Positions 43,869 through 55,027 of a DNA stretch of 64,000 bases are shown in pieces. A program made the position numbers and the translations under genes. The stretch is from Chloroflexia bacterium SDU3-3 (lineage in GTDB: Bacteria; Chloroflexota; Chloroflexia; Chloroflexales; Roseiflexaceae): positions 649,247 to 713,246 of the forward strand of contig WBOU01000001.1 of NCBI GenBank assembly GCA_009268125.1, read 5' to 3'. The number at the start of each line of letters is the position of its first letter. The stretch's first letter is position 1. Under the pieces are notes generated by a model. It worked only from the letters and a program-made list of their open reading frames with translations, was not told where the DNA came from and did no database searches.

Positions 43869-43940
43869 GAATTCAGGCACAGCACGTCGGCTTCGAGCGC
43901 GCAGCGCATGCGCACCTACGGACTCCATACTCCTGAATTC
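43869..43940 (+). repeat. Inverted repeat in the sdhC-sdhA gap
   Basis: GAATTCAGG (43869-43877) and its exact inverse CCTGAATTC (43932-43940) flank 54 nt that make up most of the intercistronic gap. In the mRNA they could close a stem just upstream of the sdhA ribosome site (ACGGAGAT), with a possible effect on processing or translation. Confidence 0.4.
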
Positions 43941-43954
43941 ACGGAGATAACGTA

Positions 43955-45928
<1,974 letters not shown>

Positions 45929-45987
45929 AGAGCCAGGGCGGCGCGGCTGGCCCCGCGCCAGCGCGCCGCCCGACACGGAGATACACC

Positions 45988-46776
<789 letters not shown>

Positions 46777-46787
46777 CCCAACGACAG

Positions 46788-46837
46788 ACGCACAGCAATG
46801 CCGGATGGAGCATACTCCATCCGGCATTGCTGTGCGT
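46788..46837. terminator. Bidirectional terminator between sdhB and ldh
   Basis: Perfect 23-nt arms (46788-46810 and 46815-46837) with a 4-nt loop CATA, between the convergent sdhB (ends 46776) and ldh (ends 46885). Its architecture (more than 20 bp perfect stem, tetraloop, no T run) matches the 13562-13609 hairpin. Confidence 0.8.
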
Positions 46838-46884
46838 CCCGCCACGCAGGCGTGCTGCCGACCACTGGCGGCCTAGACCAAGCG

Positions 46885-47823
46885 CTACAGCTTGGCGTAG
46901 TTCTCCTTCAGGGTCTGCGCCGAGCGCTGGAAGGCCTCGATCTCGTCCTTCGCCAGCTGGATGTTCAGCACCTCCTCCATGCCGCTGCGGCTCACGATCG
47001 AGGGCAGGCTGATCGCCATGCCCTCGACCCCGAACTGGCCGTGTAGCGGCGTGCTGACCGTGAGCACACTGTGGCGATCCTTCAGGATGGACTCCACCAG
47101 CGTATGCAGGCCCAGGCCGATGGCGTAGTAGGTGGCCTTCTTGCGGCGGATGATCTCGTAGGCGGCGTTGCGGGTCTGGAACAGGATGTCGTCCATGGCG
47201 GCCTGATCGTAGCCGCGCCCGTTCGAGCCGACAAAGTCTCGCAGGCGCACGCCCGCGATGTTGGCCAAGCTCCAGACCGCCAGCTCGCTGTCGCCGTGCT
47301 CGCCGATGATATAGGCATGCACGCTGCGCGGGTCAACCTGGTAGTACTCGCTCAGCAGGTAGCGGAAGCGCGCCGTGTCCAAGATCGTGCCCGAGCCGAT
47401 CACCTGGCCGGGGCGCAGGCCCGCCGTCTCGCAGGCGATGTAGGTCATGATGTCGACCGGGTTCGAGGCGATCAGGATCAGACCATCGGGGTTGTACTTC
47501 ACCACCTCGGGGATGATCGAGCGCATGATCGCGGCGTTCTTGCTCAGCAGCTCCAGGCGGGTCTCGCCGGGCTTCTGGTTCAGGCCTGCGGTGATCACCG
47601 TCACCTCGGCCCCGGCCAGCGCCGAGTAGTCGCCCGCGTAGATCTTCATGGGGCCGACAAACGGCAGGCCGTGGTTCAGGTCCATAGCCTCGCCCTCGGC
47701 GCGTGCGTTGTCCACATCGATCAGCACCAGCTCGTTCGCCGTGCCCTGCTGCATCAGCGAGTACGCGAAGGATGCGCCGACAAACCCCGTGCCTACGAGA
47801 CCAACTTTTCCGGTCGCGTTCAT
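46885..47823 (-). CDS. ldh: L-lactate dehydrogenase
   Basis: 312 aa of the LDH/MDH superfamily. The nucleotide-binding GLVGTGFVGASFAYSL lies near 8-23, the catalytic His is in GEHGDSE near 175, and the substrate loop reads AGLNQKPGETRLELL near 79-93. Gln in the NQKPGETR loop, where malate dehydrogenases carry Arg, points to lactate/pyruvate. It reduces pyruvate with NADH, or the reverse. The ATG at 47823 opens with NATGKVGLVG. It is convergent with sdhB and shares the long terminator. An 11-nt inverted repeat lies about 110 nt upstream of its start. Confidence 0.9.
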   Translation of the reverse strand: MNATGKVGLVGTGFVGASFAYSLMQQGTANELVLIDVDNARAEGEAMDLNHGLPFVGPMKIYAGDYSALAGAEVTVITAGLNQKPGETRLELLSKNAAIMRSIIPEVVKYNPDGLILIASNPVDIMTYIACETAGLRPGQVIGSGTILDTARFRYLLSEYYQVDPRSVHAYIIGEHGDSELAVWSLANIAGVRLRDFVGSNGRGYDQAAMDDILFQTRNAAYEIIRRKKATYYAIGLGLHTLVESILKDRHSVLTVSTPLHGQFGVEGMAISLPSIVSRSGMEEVLNIQLAKDEIEAFQRSAQTLKENYAKL

Positions 47824-47929
47824 AGGACCAACTCCTTCCGCTGCCCGGTCGCGGCGGGCTGCGATGGCTCACAGCAGGCGGGCGACGCGGCGCTTAAAGG
47901 CTGACTTACATCTTAGTACGTATGCTACC

Positions 47930-47964
47930 AGAAAAGCGACGTAAACAAAATAGGTCGCTTTTCT
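47930..47964. promoter_or_regulatory. Inverted repeat upstream of ldh
   Basis: AGAAAAGCGAC (47930-47940) and its exact inverse GTCGCTTTTCT (47954-47964) with a 13-nt spacer, in the AT-rich 325-nt gap (47824-48149) between the ldh start and the end of the polysaccharide locus. It does not match the Rex palindrome. It could be an operator for ldh or a small hairpin. A TTGACA (47966-47971) follows on the plus strand but has no gene to serve. Confidence 0.35.
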
Positions 47965-48092
47965 CTTGACATGTGAAAAAAGTATCAGGCTATACGAGGC
48001 GGTGGTAGGCCAGCCAGATTATTTCCTAGCGCAGCAGAAAATAGTATCGCCGCGTGATCACACCCTCTTAACAAAGAGAAACTATTTACACT

Positions 48093-48126
48093 CCAACGGC
48101 CCGAGGCCTTCGCCCCGGGCCGTTGG
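48093..48126. terminator. Hairpin downstream of the GT-C/GH8 gene
   Basis: CCAACGGCCCG (48093-48103) pairs exactly with CGGGCCGTTGG (48116-48126) around a 12-nt loop, 24 nt beyond the end (48150) of the minus-strand gene. It probably terminates the three-gene polysaccharide transcript. Confidence 0.6.
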
Positions 48127-48149
48127 ACATGGCGACGCTGGCCGCTAGG

Positions 48150-50870
48150 CTACTTGGCCCACAGGTTCTCCAGCTGGTGCGACAGCAGCCCGGTGGCGAA
48201 CCAGGCCCAGTTCTGGTCGTAGTAGTTGTCCTTCTCGCCCCAGTACGACCCGGCGGGCGAGGTATGGTAGGCCCGCGCGATCTTCTGCTGGTAGACCTGC
48301 TCGGCCAGCTCGGGGCTATCGCTAAACATCAGCTGGCCGATCGCGCCCGCGTACATCGAGATCGACTCGTAGGGCGAGGCCACACTGCCATCGGCATCGT
48401 AGGCTGCGGCCAGCTTGCCATCGCGCTGGAAGGCCCGCGATGGCAGATCCATACCCGCGAGGGCCTCGGCGGCGCGCGGGTCGTGGAACCACTGCCAGTC
48501 GAGCGCGACACGCCACGGGGTGCGGCTGGCATCGTAGGAGAACTGGTCGGCGTACTCGCCAAACTGTGGCGCGGGCTTGATCGTGCCGGTCGTCGCATCT
48601 AGGGCGATCCAGTTGGGCACGGTGCCGCTCCCCTTGCCAAAGCGCGCATCGCTGCGGATCTGAGCCAGGATCTGGTAGCTGCTCTCAGTCAGCTCATCCC
48701 AGGGCGTGCCAGGGTCGGCCTGCGCAAAGATGCGGTAGGCGTAGGGCGCGAGGTACGAGGGGTTCACCACGGGGTCACCCGCTGTGGCCCACGCGCCAGC
48801 CGCCAGCACGCGCTGGCCACGCACATCGACCGTCAGGTCGCTCCAGATGCCGCGCATGATCTGCCGCGCCTCGTCGGCGTAGCGAGGCTCGTCCCAGCGG
48901 CGGCTGGCGAACAGCAGCGCCAGCGCGACATCCTGATCGGCATCGCTGGCCGCGCCACGGTCGGCCACGCCGTACTCGCCGCTGGGCAGCTTGTCCCACA
49001 GCCAGGCCAGCAGGCCATTCGGCTGCTGCAGGTTGGCCTTGGTCCAGCCCCACACCTGATCGAAGGTGGCGCGGTCGTCGATAAATATCGCCCGCAGCAT
49101 AGCGTAGGACTGGCCCTCGGATGTGGTCTTGCCGCCAGCGCCCCGGTCGATCACCCGCCCGCCCTCGATAAAGGCGCTGCGGTAGCTCGCCCACGAGTCG
49201 CGCATGATACTCGCGGCCTGGGGCACACTGGGGCTGTGCATCATATACACGCTCACTGGCCATGCGCCCATGTCGAAGGTCTTCAGCGGGATGGCGGCGG
49301 CCAGCGCCTGATCGAGCAGCGGGTCGTGCATGCGGCTGGCGTCGCCCAGCATCTGGTTGGTGGTGATGATATAGTCGATCGAGCGCCAGTCGCCGCCAAA
49401 CACACCGTTGCGGATGGCCGGGTCGTCGCTCACCTTCCAGTAGTAGTGCGCATTGGGGAAGGCCTGACCATCGGGCGCGGCGTGCAGGTCGAGCCACATC
49501 GACTGATCGATCACGATCTTGGCATCGTGCGGGATGTTGGCGCGCACCCAGGCGGCGGCGGCGGCGTGCACATCGGCCTGCTTGCTGCGCCAGAGCGAGA
49601 GCGTGTCGTAGCGAAACTCTAGGTGGGGGTTGTGGTAGCTGAGCGAGATACACCACAGGCATGCGGCCACCGCCGCCACGCGGCCAAGCGTGGCCGCCTG
49701 GGCAGCGCGGGCACCCATGCGTGCGAGGCCGTGGCGCATGGCATCGAGCGCCATCCCCAGCACCGCGCCGAGGCAGATGGCCTGCAGCGGCAGCAGCGGC
49801 ACGAGGTAAAAGGGCAGCGTCACCCCGCCGCGCCCGATGAACAGCCACAGCGACAGCGCCATCAGCGCCACCATGCCCAGCGTACGCCGCCAGGGCAGCA
49901 TAACCAGCGATGCCAGCATCGCGGCCAGGCCGCCCACCAGCAGCAGCGGCTCCTCCTGCCGCCAGGTGCGGATGGCGCTCCACACCCCGCTGTGCAGCGA
50001 GAGCAGCCCCGCATCGCGCTCGCGCGCCGACTGGTAGGCCAGCGAGCCGATCAGGCTCACGTGCGAGTCGATCCCGCCAGCGGTGGTGCCGCTGGGCAGC
50101 AGCTCGCCCTTCAGGAAGGCCAGCAGCGGGTAGAGCGAGAACAGGCAGCACACGATCGTCACCCAGCCGATCACCGCCATCCAGCGCTGCGCGCCTTTGG
50201 TCTGGCAGGCCACCACGCAGGCCAGCGCGGGGATGAGGAAGATCGTCAGCTCCTTCGAGAGAATAGAGATACCGAGGGCCGCGGCGCTGAGCCAGATCCG
50301 GCTGAGCGAGGGTTTCGGCCAGACCAGCAGCGCCAGGCTGGCCAGCATCCAGAACGTGGCGATATTATCCAGCAGGATGCGGCGGTGGTAGTACAGCCCA
50401 TAGCCCGAGAGTGAGAAGGCCAGGGTGGCGATAGTGGCCGCCATCACGCTGCCGGAGACGCGCCGGGTGATCGCATAGACCATAGCCACCGCGCCCACCT
50501 GCATCAGAAACATGAGCAGGCGGCCAGTCACCAGTGGGCCACCCAGGCTGTACATGCCGCCGGTGAACTGCACCCACAGCGCCAGCTGCACCCAGCCGCC
50601 CGGCGCGTGGTCGTACCAGTAGGTGTATGGGGCCAGCTGGCGGTGGTTGATCAGCGACCACGCCTGCGCCATGTAGGTGCCCTCATCGCTTTCAAAGTAG
50701 GGGAAGTGGAACATGTTGTAGCCATGGGCCAGCGCCGCCAGCAGCACCAGCGCGATCGCCCACAGCAGCTCGGCGTGGCGCGCCAGCCAGCCGCTGGCCG
50801 ACTGAGCAGCACCGGTCATTTCGTCCGCCTGTCCCGATACGGTAGTGATTGCGTGAGAGCGAGGGGTCAT
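48150..50870 (-). CDS. GT-C membrane glycosyltransferase fused to GH8 glucanase domain
   Basis: 906 aa. Residues about 34-420 form a polytopic GT39/ArnT-like GT-C glycosyltransferase: first helix, then the ESDEG acidic motif at 60-64 (DE typical of the catalytic loop), PGGW near 89, and about ten helices. From about 560 a soluble domain of the GH8/BcsZ endoglucanase type begins, with TSEGQSYAMLRAI (putative general acid Glu585) and GAASDADQDVALAL (Asp pair near 642). GT-C enzymes use polyprenyl-phosphate sugars outside the membrane, so the GH8 part would also face outward. It is last in a minus-strand set after a polyprenyl-phosphate sugar synthase and a processive GT2. The joint presence of synthesis and trimming activities in one protein is unusual. 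GH8 identity rests on two motifs and overall pattern. Confidence 0.82.
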   Translation of the reverse strand: MTPRSHAITTVSGQADEMTGAAQSASGWLARHAELLWAIALVLLAALAHGYNMFHFPYFESDEGTYMAQAWSLINHRQLAPYTYWYDHAPGGWVQLALWVQFTGGMYSLGGPLVTGRLLMFLMQVGAVAMVYAITRRVSGSVMAATIATLAFSLSGYGLYYHRRILLDNIATFWMLASLALLVWPKPSLSRIWLSAAALGISILSKELTIFLIPALACVVACQTKGAQRWMAVIGWVTIVCCLFSLYPLLAFLKGELLPSGTTAGGIDSHVSLIGSLAYQSARERDAGLLSLHSGVWSAIRTWRQEEPLLLVGGLAAMLASLVMLPWRRTLGMVALMALSLWLFIGRGGVTLPFYLVPLLPLQAICLGAVLGMALDAMRHGLARMGARAAQAATLGRVAAVAACLWCISLSYHNPHLEFRYDTLSLWRSKQADVHAAAAAWVRANIPHDAKIVIDQSMWLDLHAAPDGQAFPNAHYYWKVSDDPAIRNGVFGGDWRSIDYIITTNQMLGDASRMHDPLLDQALAAAIPLKTFDMGAWPVSVYMMHSPSVPQAASIMRDSWASYRSAFIEGGRVIDRGAGGKTTSEGQSYAMLRAIFIDDRATFDQVWGWTKANLQQPNGLLAWLWDKLPSGEYGVADRGAASDADQDVALALLFASRRWDEPRYADEARQIMRGIWSDLTVDVRGQRVLAAGAWATAGDPVVNPSYLAPYAYRIFAQADPGTPWDELTESSYQILAQIRSDARFGKGSGTVPNWIALDATTGTIKPAPQFGEYADQFSYDASRTPWRVALDWQWFHDPRAAEALAGMDLPSRAFQRDGKLAAAYDADGSVASPYESISMYAGAIGQLMFSDSPELAEQVYQQKIARAYHTSPAGSYWGEKDNYYDQNWAWFATGLLSHQLENLWAK

Positions 50871-51011
50871 AGCGTTACCTCTGTACTAGAATGATCTTGA
50901 GATGTTATTTATTATGCCCAACGATTTATTCAAGCCAAAGCTAGCGCCGGCCCACAGCAGGGAGCGTGTGACAATGGGCCAGATCGCAGCCTATGACGTG
51001 GGGAAAAAGGG

Positions 51012-52784
51012 CTAGGCGCGGCGGTGTGCGCCTAGGTGGCGGGTCTTCTCCCAGCCGGTCTCGCGGCGGGTCTCACGCCAGATAGCGCGCACCGCGCTGA
51101 GGCCCATCATCAGCTGGTAGGGCACGTAGGTGAGCGCCATCTGCACGGGCAGCCAGAGCGGGAAGCGCAGCTTGAACTCGCGCGAGAACATCCACGCGCC
51201 GATCACCGAGACCACAAACTGCATCACAAAGGCGTACAGCGGCAGGAACGACACCAGCGTCACGCCCAGCGGCAGCCGCAGCCACAGCACCGACAGCAGC
51301 ATCGCCGGCCACAACAGCAGCAGGAAGCCCTGGAACAGCGGGTAGGAGAGGGTGTAGACCGCCAGCAGCCGCTGGGCCAGCGTCGGCAGCCGCAGCCAGT
51401 CGCCCTTGGCCAGCACCTGCAGGAAGCCCTGGTGCCAGCGGGTGCGCTGCTTGATAAACTGCTCGGCGGTGTCGGGCGTCTCCTCGCGGGTGACGTGCTG
51501 GGCATCATAGACCACGCGGATCGGCTCGCCCAGGATGCTCAGGCGGATGCCGATATCGGCATCCTCGGTGAGGCACTGCTCGTCCCAGCCGCCGACCTGC
51601 TCCAGCAGATCGCGGCGGAGGAACACTGTGTTGCCGCCCAGCGGCACCATGCCATGGTGGGCGTGGAAGTGCAGGCGGCTCTTGAACCAGAAGAAGTACT
51701 CTAGGCAGTTGTGGCAGCTGAACCAGTGATCGGTGTAGTTCATCAGCTGCACGCCCGCCTGCACCACGCCCACCTGCTCGCGCAGCATCACTGTGTTGAT
51801 CACGTTGAAGATCTGCGCGTCGATATCATCCTCGGCGTCGAAGATCGTGACCACCTGATTGTGCGTGCGGCGCAGGCCGATGTTCAGGCCGTGCGGCTTG
51901 TTGATCGGGCCATCGGCGAAGACCTCGACCCAGATGCGCGGCGAGCCGATCTCGGCGATAGCGCGCCTGGCCTCGGCGATGGTGCCCAAATCATCGCTGT
52001 GGCAGATCACCACCACCTCAAGCAGATCGTGCGGGTAGCTGGCCGCCCAGACCTTGTGGATGGTCTGGTAGATCACCGCCTCTTCGTGGCGGGCGGGCAG
52101 CAGCACAGCGAAGCTGGTGCGAGCTGGCTCGTAGCTGGTGGGGCCGCCGCTCGCCGCCAGGCGCTCGGGCTTCTCCCAGGTGTAGAGCATCAGGTAGAGC
52201 GAGGAAAGCGACTGAAACAGCATGAAGAAGATCAGCCCAAGGATCACATAGGCCTGCCACTGCCCATTGGCCAGCCAGTGGATCAGCAGCAGCACACCCA
52301 CCATCCCAGCCCCCACAGCACCATAGGCCACCCATGCTCGCCAGCTGCGAAGAAAGCTTTTTCGTATCATAGTTGGCTGATTGGAACTGGCAGGCAGGCC
52401 CGGCCAGAGCCAATGTGAAAAAAGCAGATAGTTGACGCCCGACGCCACAGCAACCGCAAGCAGGTTGCTGACCGGGTAGGCGATGCCAAGCATTGATACG
52501 ATAGCAGACAGCAACATGCTGGTGAGCGCCATCGTTGCGCATGCCATCCCGTGGAAGAGCGTCAGATGCTTCACCCCGGTGGCCTCGTGGTGAAACATAA
52601 AGGCGCAGTGCAGCAGATAGGTGTGGATAAGACCGATTTCACTGGAGATGAGCGATGCTTCAAGCATAGGAAGATGCACTTGTTCGCGTAGCAGCATGAG
52701 CGCAATAGTATTTATCGTCAGTGCGGCGATTCCGATGCTTGCAAGATAGTGATTTTTCTGACGCGAAATGTGTGCATTTCTCAT
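51012..52784 (-). CDS. GtrA-like domain fused to processive GT2 glycosyltransferase
   Basis: 590 aa. The first ~130 residues carry four membrane helices in a GtrA-like arrangement; two more helices (about 150-205) lead to a cytoplasmic GT-A domain with PARHEE near 230, FDAEDD near 318 (DxD), LTEDADIG near 412 (TED) and QRTRWHQG near 452 (QxxRW). The four motifs are those of processive beta-glycan synthases such as BcsA and related GT2 enzymes. C-terminal helices (about 470-560) complete a transport channel. It likely polymerises an exopolysaccharide. It lies between the other two locus genes with gaps of 61 and 141 nt. Confidence 0.85.
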   Translation of the reverse strand: MRNAHISRQKNHYLASIGIAALTINTIALMLLREQVHLPMLEASLISSEIGLIHTYLLHCAFMFHHEATGVKHLTLFHGMACATMALTSMLLSAIVSMLGIAYPVSNLLAVAVASGVNYLLFSHWLWPGLPASSNQPTMIRKSFLRSWRAWVAYGAVGAGMVGVLLLIHWLANGQWQAYVILGLIFFMLFQSLSSLYLMLYTWEKPERLAASGGPTSYEPARTSFAVLLPARHEEAVIYQTIHKVWAASYPHDLLEVVVICHSDDLGTIAEARRAIAEIGSPRIWVEVFADGPINKPHGLNIGLRRTHNQVVTIFDAEDDIDAQIFNVINTVMLREQVGVVQAGVQLMNYTDHWFSCHNCLEYFFWFKSRLHFHAHHGMVPLGGNTVFLRRDLLEQVGGWDEQCLTEDADIGIRLSILGEPIRVVYDAQHVTREETPDTAEQFIKQRTRWHQGFLQVLAKGDWLRLPTLAQRLLAVYTLSYPLFQGFLLLLWPAMLLSVLWLRLPLGVTLVSFLPLYAFVMQFVVSVIGAWMFSREFKLRFPLWLPVQMALTYVPYQLMMGLSAVRAIWRETRRETGWEKTRHLGAHRRA

Positions 52785-52845
52785 ATATTTCTCGTGTTAT
52801 CAGGTAGATGTATGCGAGATAGGTGCGTTTAATTTTGTATCGCGC

Positions 52846-53667
52846 CTACTTGTGGCTGGTGCCAAGATGCAGCGGAGACTTGCGGCGGTGGGCAACGAGC
52901 GACTGGAAGCGCAGGCGAAGCACCATCAGGGCGGCCTCGCGCACAATGCTGCGCGACATCTTGGAAGCGCCAGCCACACGGTCGGGGAAGATGATCGGGA
53001 TCTCGCAGATCCGCAGACCGGCCAGGAAGCAGCGGTAGTTCATCTCGACCTGGAAGGCGTAGCCGCTGGACTGAAGCCGATCGATATTCACCGCCCGCAG
53101 GGCATCGGTGCGGAAACACTTATAGCCGCCGGTGCAGTCGCGGATAGGCATGCCCAGCACCAGCCGGGCGTAGAGGCTGCCACCCTTGCTGATGATATGG
53201 CGCATCAGGCTCCAGTTTTCGGCGTGGCCGCCGCGAATATTGCGCGAGCCGAGCACCACATCGTAGCGGTCGGCGGCCAGGGCCAGCATCTGCTGCAGGT
53301 AGCAGGGCTGGTGCGAGAAATCGGCATCCATCTCGCACACAAAGCGGTAGCCACGCTGAAGGCCATAGCGAAAGCCCGCGATATAGGCCGTGCCAAGGCC
53401 CTGCTTACCCGCGCGCCGCAGCAGCTGGATGCGGTCGCTCTGCGCGGCCATGGCGGCCACAAGATCGCCAGTGCCATCGGGCGAGGCGTCATCCACCACC
53501 AGCACATCGAAGGCTGCACCCTGGGCCAGAACCTCGGCAAGCAATCGCTCGATATTGAGCGCCTCGTTGTAGGTGGGAATAACGACAAGACACGAGTGCG
53601 GCACGTCAATAGGGAACAGAGACGCTGGGGCAGGTGTGTAGCTGGGGGTTGAGCAATCGGTGTTCAT
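52846..53667 (-). CDS. Polyprenyl-phosphate sugar synthase (DPM1-like GT2)
   Basis: 273 aa. The GT-A fold motifs LVVIPTYNEALNIERLL near 26-42, DVLVVDDASPDGTGDL near 54-69, CEMDADFSHQP near 114-124 and GSRNIRGG near 146-153 are those of dolichol/polyprenol-phosphate mannose (or glucose) synthases. It makes the lipid-linked sugar donor, which the downstream GT-C protein could use. No C-terminal membrane helices are seen, as in the soluble DPM1 subgroup. It is first in the minus-strand locus; the start at 53667 is the only reasonable ATG, though the first ~20 residues are not conserved. Confidence 0.9.
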   Translation of the reverse strand: MNTDCSTPSYTPAPASLFPIDVPHSCLVVIPTYNEALNIERLLAEVLAQGAAFDVLVVDDASPDGTGDLVAAMAAQSDRIQLLRRAGKQGLGTAYIAGFRYGLQRGYRFVCEMDADFSHQPCYLQQMLALAADRYDVVLGSRNIRGGHAENWSLMRHIISKGGSLYARLVLGMPIRDCTGGYKCFRTDALRAVNIDRLQSSGYAFQVEMNYRCFLAGLRICEIPIIFPDRVAGASKMSRSIVREAALMVLRLRFQSLVAHRRKSPLHLGTSHK

Positions 53668-54131
53668 CCTACGGCATCCTTTCTGTGCGACAGCGTGCCA
53701 TCCATCAGCACATGCGACATCGCATCTTTATTTGGGTAGCTTTATGAACTCTTTCCTTTGTGGCTACAAATATTTGTCAGGCAAAATACTTGAGATTCCC
53801 TGACACCGTGAGTGTATCATAGCGGAGGCTCATGGTGATAGTCAATACTGTGAGGGAATTTATACATTATTTAATAATGGTAAATACGGTTTTACGGCTT
53901 CTCAATCGTATATACAAGGGTCGAGCAAAGCGGCCCTCGGCATACCCGCTTTAAAAAAGCACGGATGAATGCGGTTCTGTGAGCAAATAGAAGCAAAGCA
54001 ACCGCAGATCGTTTCCGCATTATCGATTAAAAATGTGCAGAAACGTGACCTGATGCAAAATTCTACCGTTTGCGGCCCAAAGAAGGTATGGTACAATCTG
54101 CTCTGTTCCATACGAAAAAGATAACAAACCT
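53668..54131. promoter_or_regulatory. AT-rich divergent region between polysaccharide locus and DUF2726 gene
   Basis: 464 nt, strongly AT-rich at 53840-54060. TGTCAGG (53775-53781) and its inverse CCTGACA (53799-53805), 17 nt apart, could be an operator for the leftward locus. For the rightward gene, TACAAT (54092-54097) has TTGCGG (54070-54075) 16 nt before it. A 69-aa open frame at 53902-54111 (minus) has no protein-like features and is not accepted. Confidence 0.4.
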
Positions 54132-54986
54132 ATGCATTCACAGATCACCTTGTTGGTTGCGCTCCTGATCGGAAGCCTGGGCATTGTCGTACTCTGTGCA
54201 TTCTGGCTGACCCGGCCTAGAAAGCCAGCGCCGCAGCTCAGGCGGCCAGCAGCCACCCAGGCCAAGCGCCCCGCTGCCGCCCCCGTGCACCAGGCGGCGG
54301 CGATACCTGCGCGCCCACCCGCCGAGCTTGCGCCACAGCAGTTTCTCGCCCAGCAGCTCTCCGCGCCGCCAGACCACCCGCCTAAAGGGCCGCGCAGCGC
54401 ATCCTACGCGGCTGTCACCACCCTACTCACCCCCGCCGAGCAGTCCTTCCTGGCCGTGCTGCGCGAGGCCGCGCCCGACCATATGATGATCTGCCCGCAG
54501 GTGCGGCTGGCCAATCTTGTGCACCCAACCGCGCGTAACCGCAAGCAGAACCAGTACGATTTCTACCGCATCCAGGCCAAGTGTGTCGATTTTGTCCTAT
54601 GCGACACGGCCACCACCGCACCGCGTCTGGTGATCGAGCTGGATGACCGCTCGCACGACCGGCCCGACCGCCAGGCCCGCGATGCGTTTGTGGACAGCAC
54701 GCTGGGCGAGGTGGGCATGCCCATTTTGCATGTGCGCTGGCAGCGCAGCTACGACGCCCAGCAGATCCGCGAGGCCATCCGCGTCAAGCTGAACATGCGA
54801 ACACAGCCCGTGGCAGCCGCCAGCGTCGCAGCAGCAGGCGCACCTGTGGCGGGCGGCTGGCTGACGCCGATCGCCGCCGAGGTGCGCGAGGTGGGCGCTG
54901 TGGTGGCGGTGCGCTGCCGCTCGTGCCTGCGCGACATGCCGCAGGGCGTGGCGTTCTGCCCGGCGTGCGGCGCTAGGTCAAGCTAG
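54132..54986 (+). CDS. Membrane-anchored DUF2726 (PD-(D/E)XK-like) protein with zinc ribbon
   Basis: 284 aa. An N-terminal membrane helix (about 5-26) and a Pro/Ala-rich linker are followed by a DUF2726 domain (about 97-225): LTPAEQSFLAVLREA, then ICPQVRLANLV, then VDFVLCD and LVIELDDRSHDRPDRQARD near 173-191, then GMPILHVRW. Asp in VDFVL and the E-x-D-D stretch fit a restriction-endonuclease-like core. The end has a zinc ribbon, CRSC-x10-CPAC. DUF2726 appears on varied nucleic-acid-related proteins; the role here is unknown. Fully plus strand and isolated from its neighbours. Confidence 0.82.
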   Translation: MHSQITLLVALLIGSLGIVVLCAFWLTRPRKPAPQLRRPAATQAKRPAAAPVHQAAAIPARPPAELAPQQFLAQQLSAPPDHPPKGPRSASYAAVTTLLTPAEQSFLAVLREAAPDHMMICPQVRLANLVHPTARNRKQNQYDFYRIQAKCVDFVLCDTATTAPRLVIELDDRSHDRPDRQARDAFVDSTLGEVGMPILHVRWQRSYDAQQIREAIRVKLNMRTQPVAAASVAAAGAPVAGGWLTPIAAEVREVGAVVAVRCRSCLRDMPQGVAFCPACGARSS

Positions 54987-55027
54987 ACGGCCCCTTGACA
55001 CAGTGCCCAGGCACCGCACGCCAAGGG

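Noticed and set aside
47966-47996. TTGACA with a possible -10 on the plus strand near 47991
   Set aside because: Spacing is about 19 nt, the -10 is poor, and no plus-strand gene follows.
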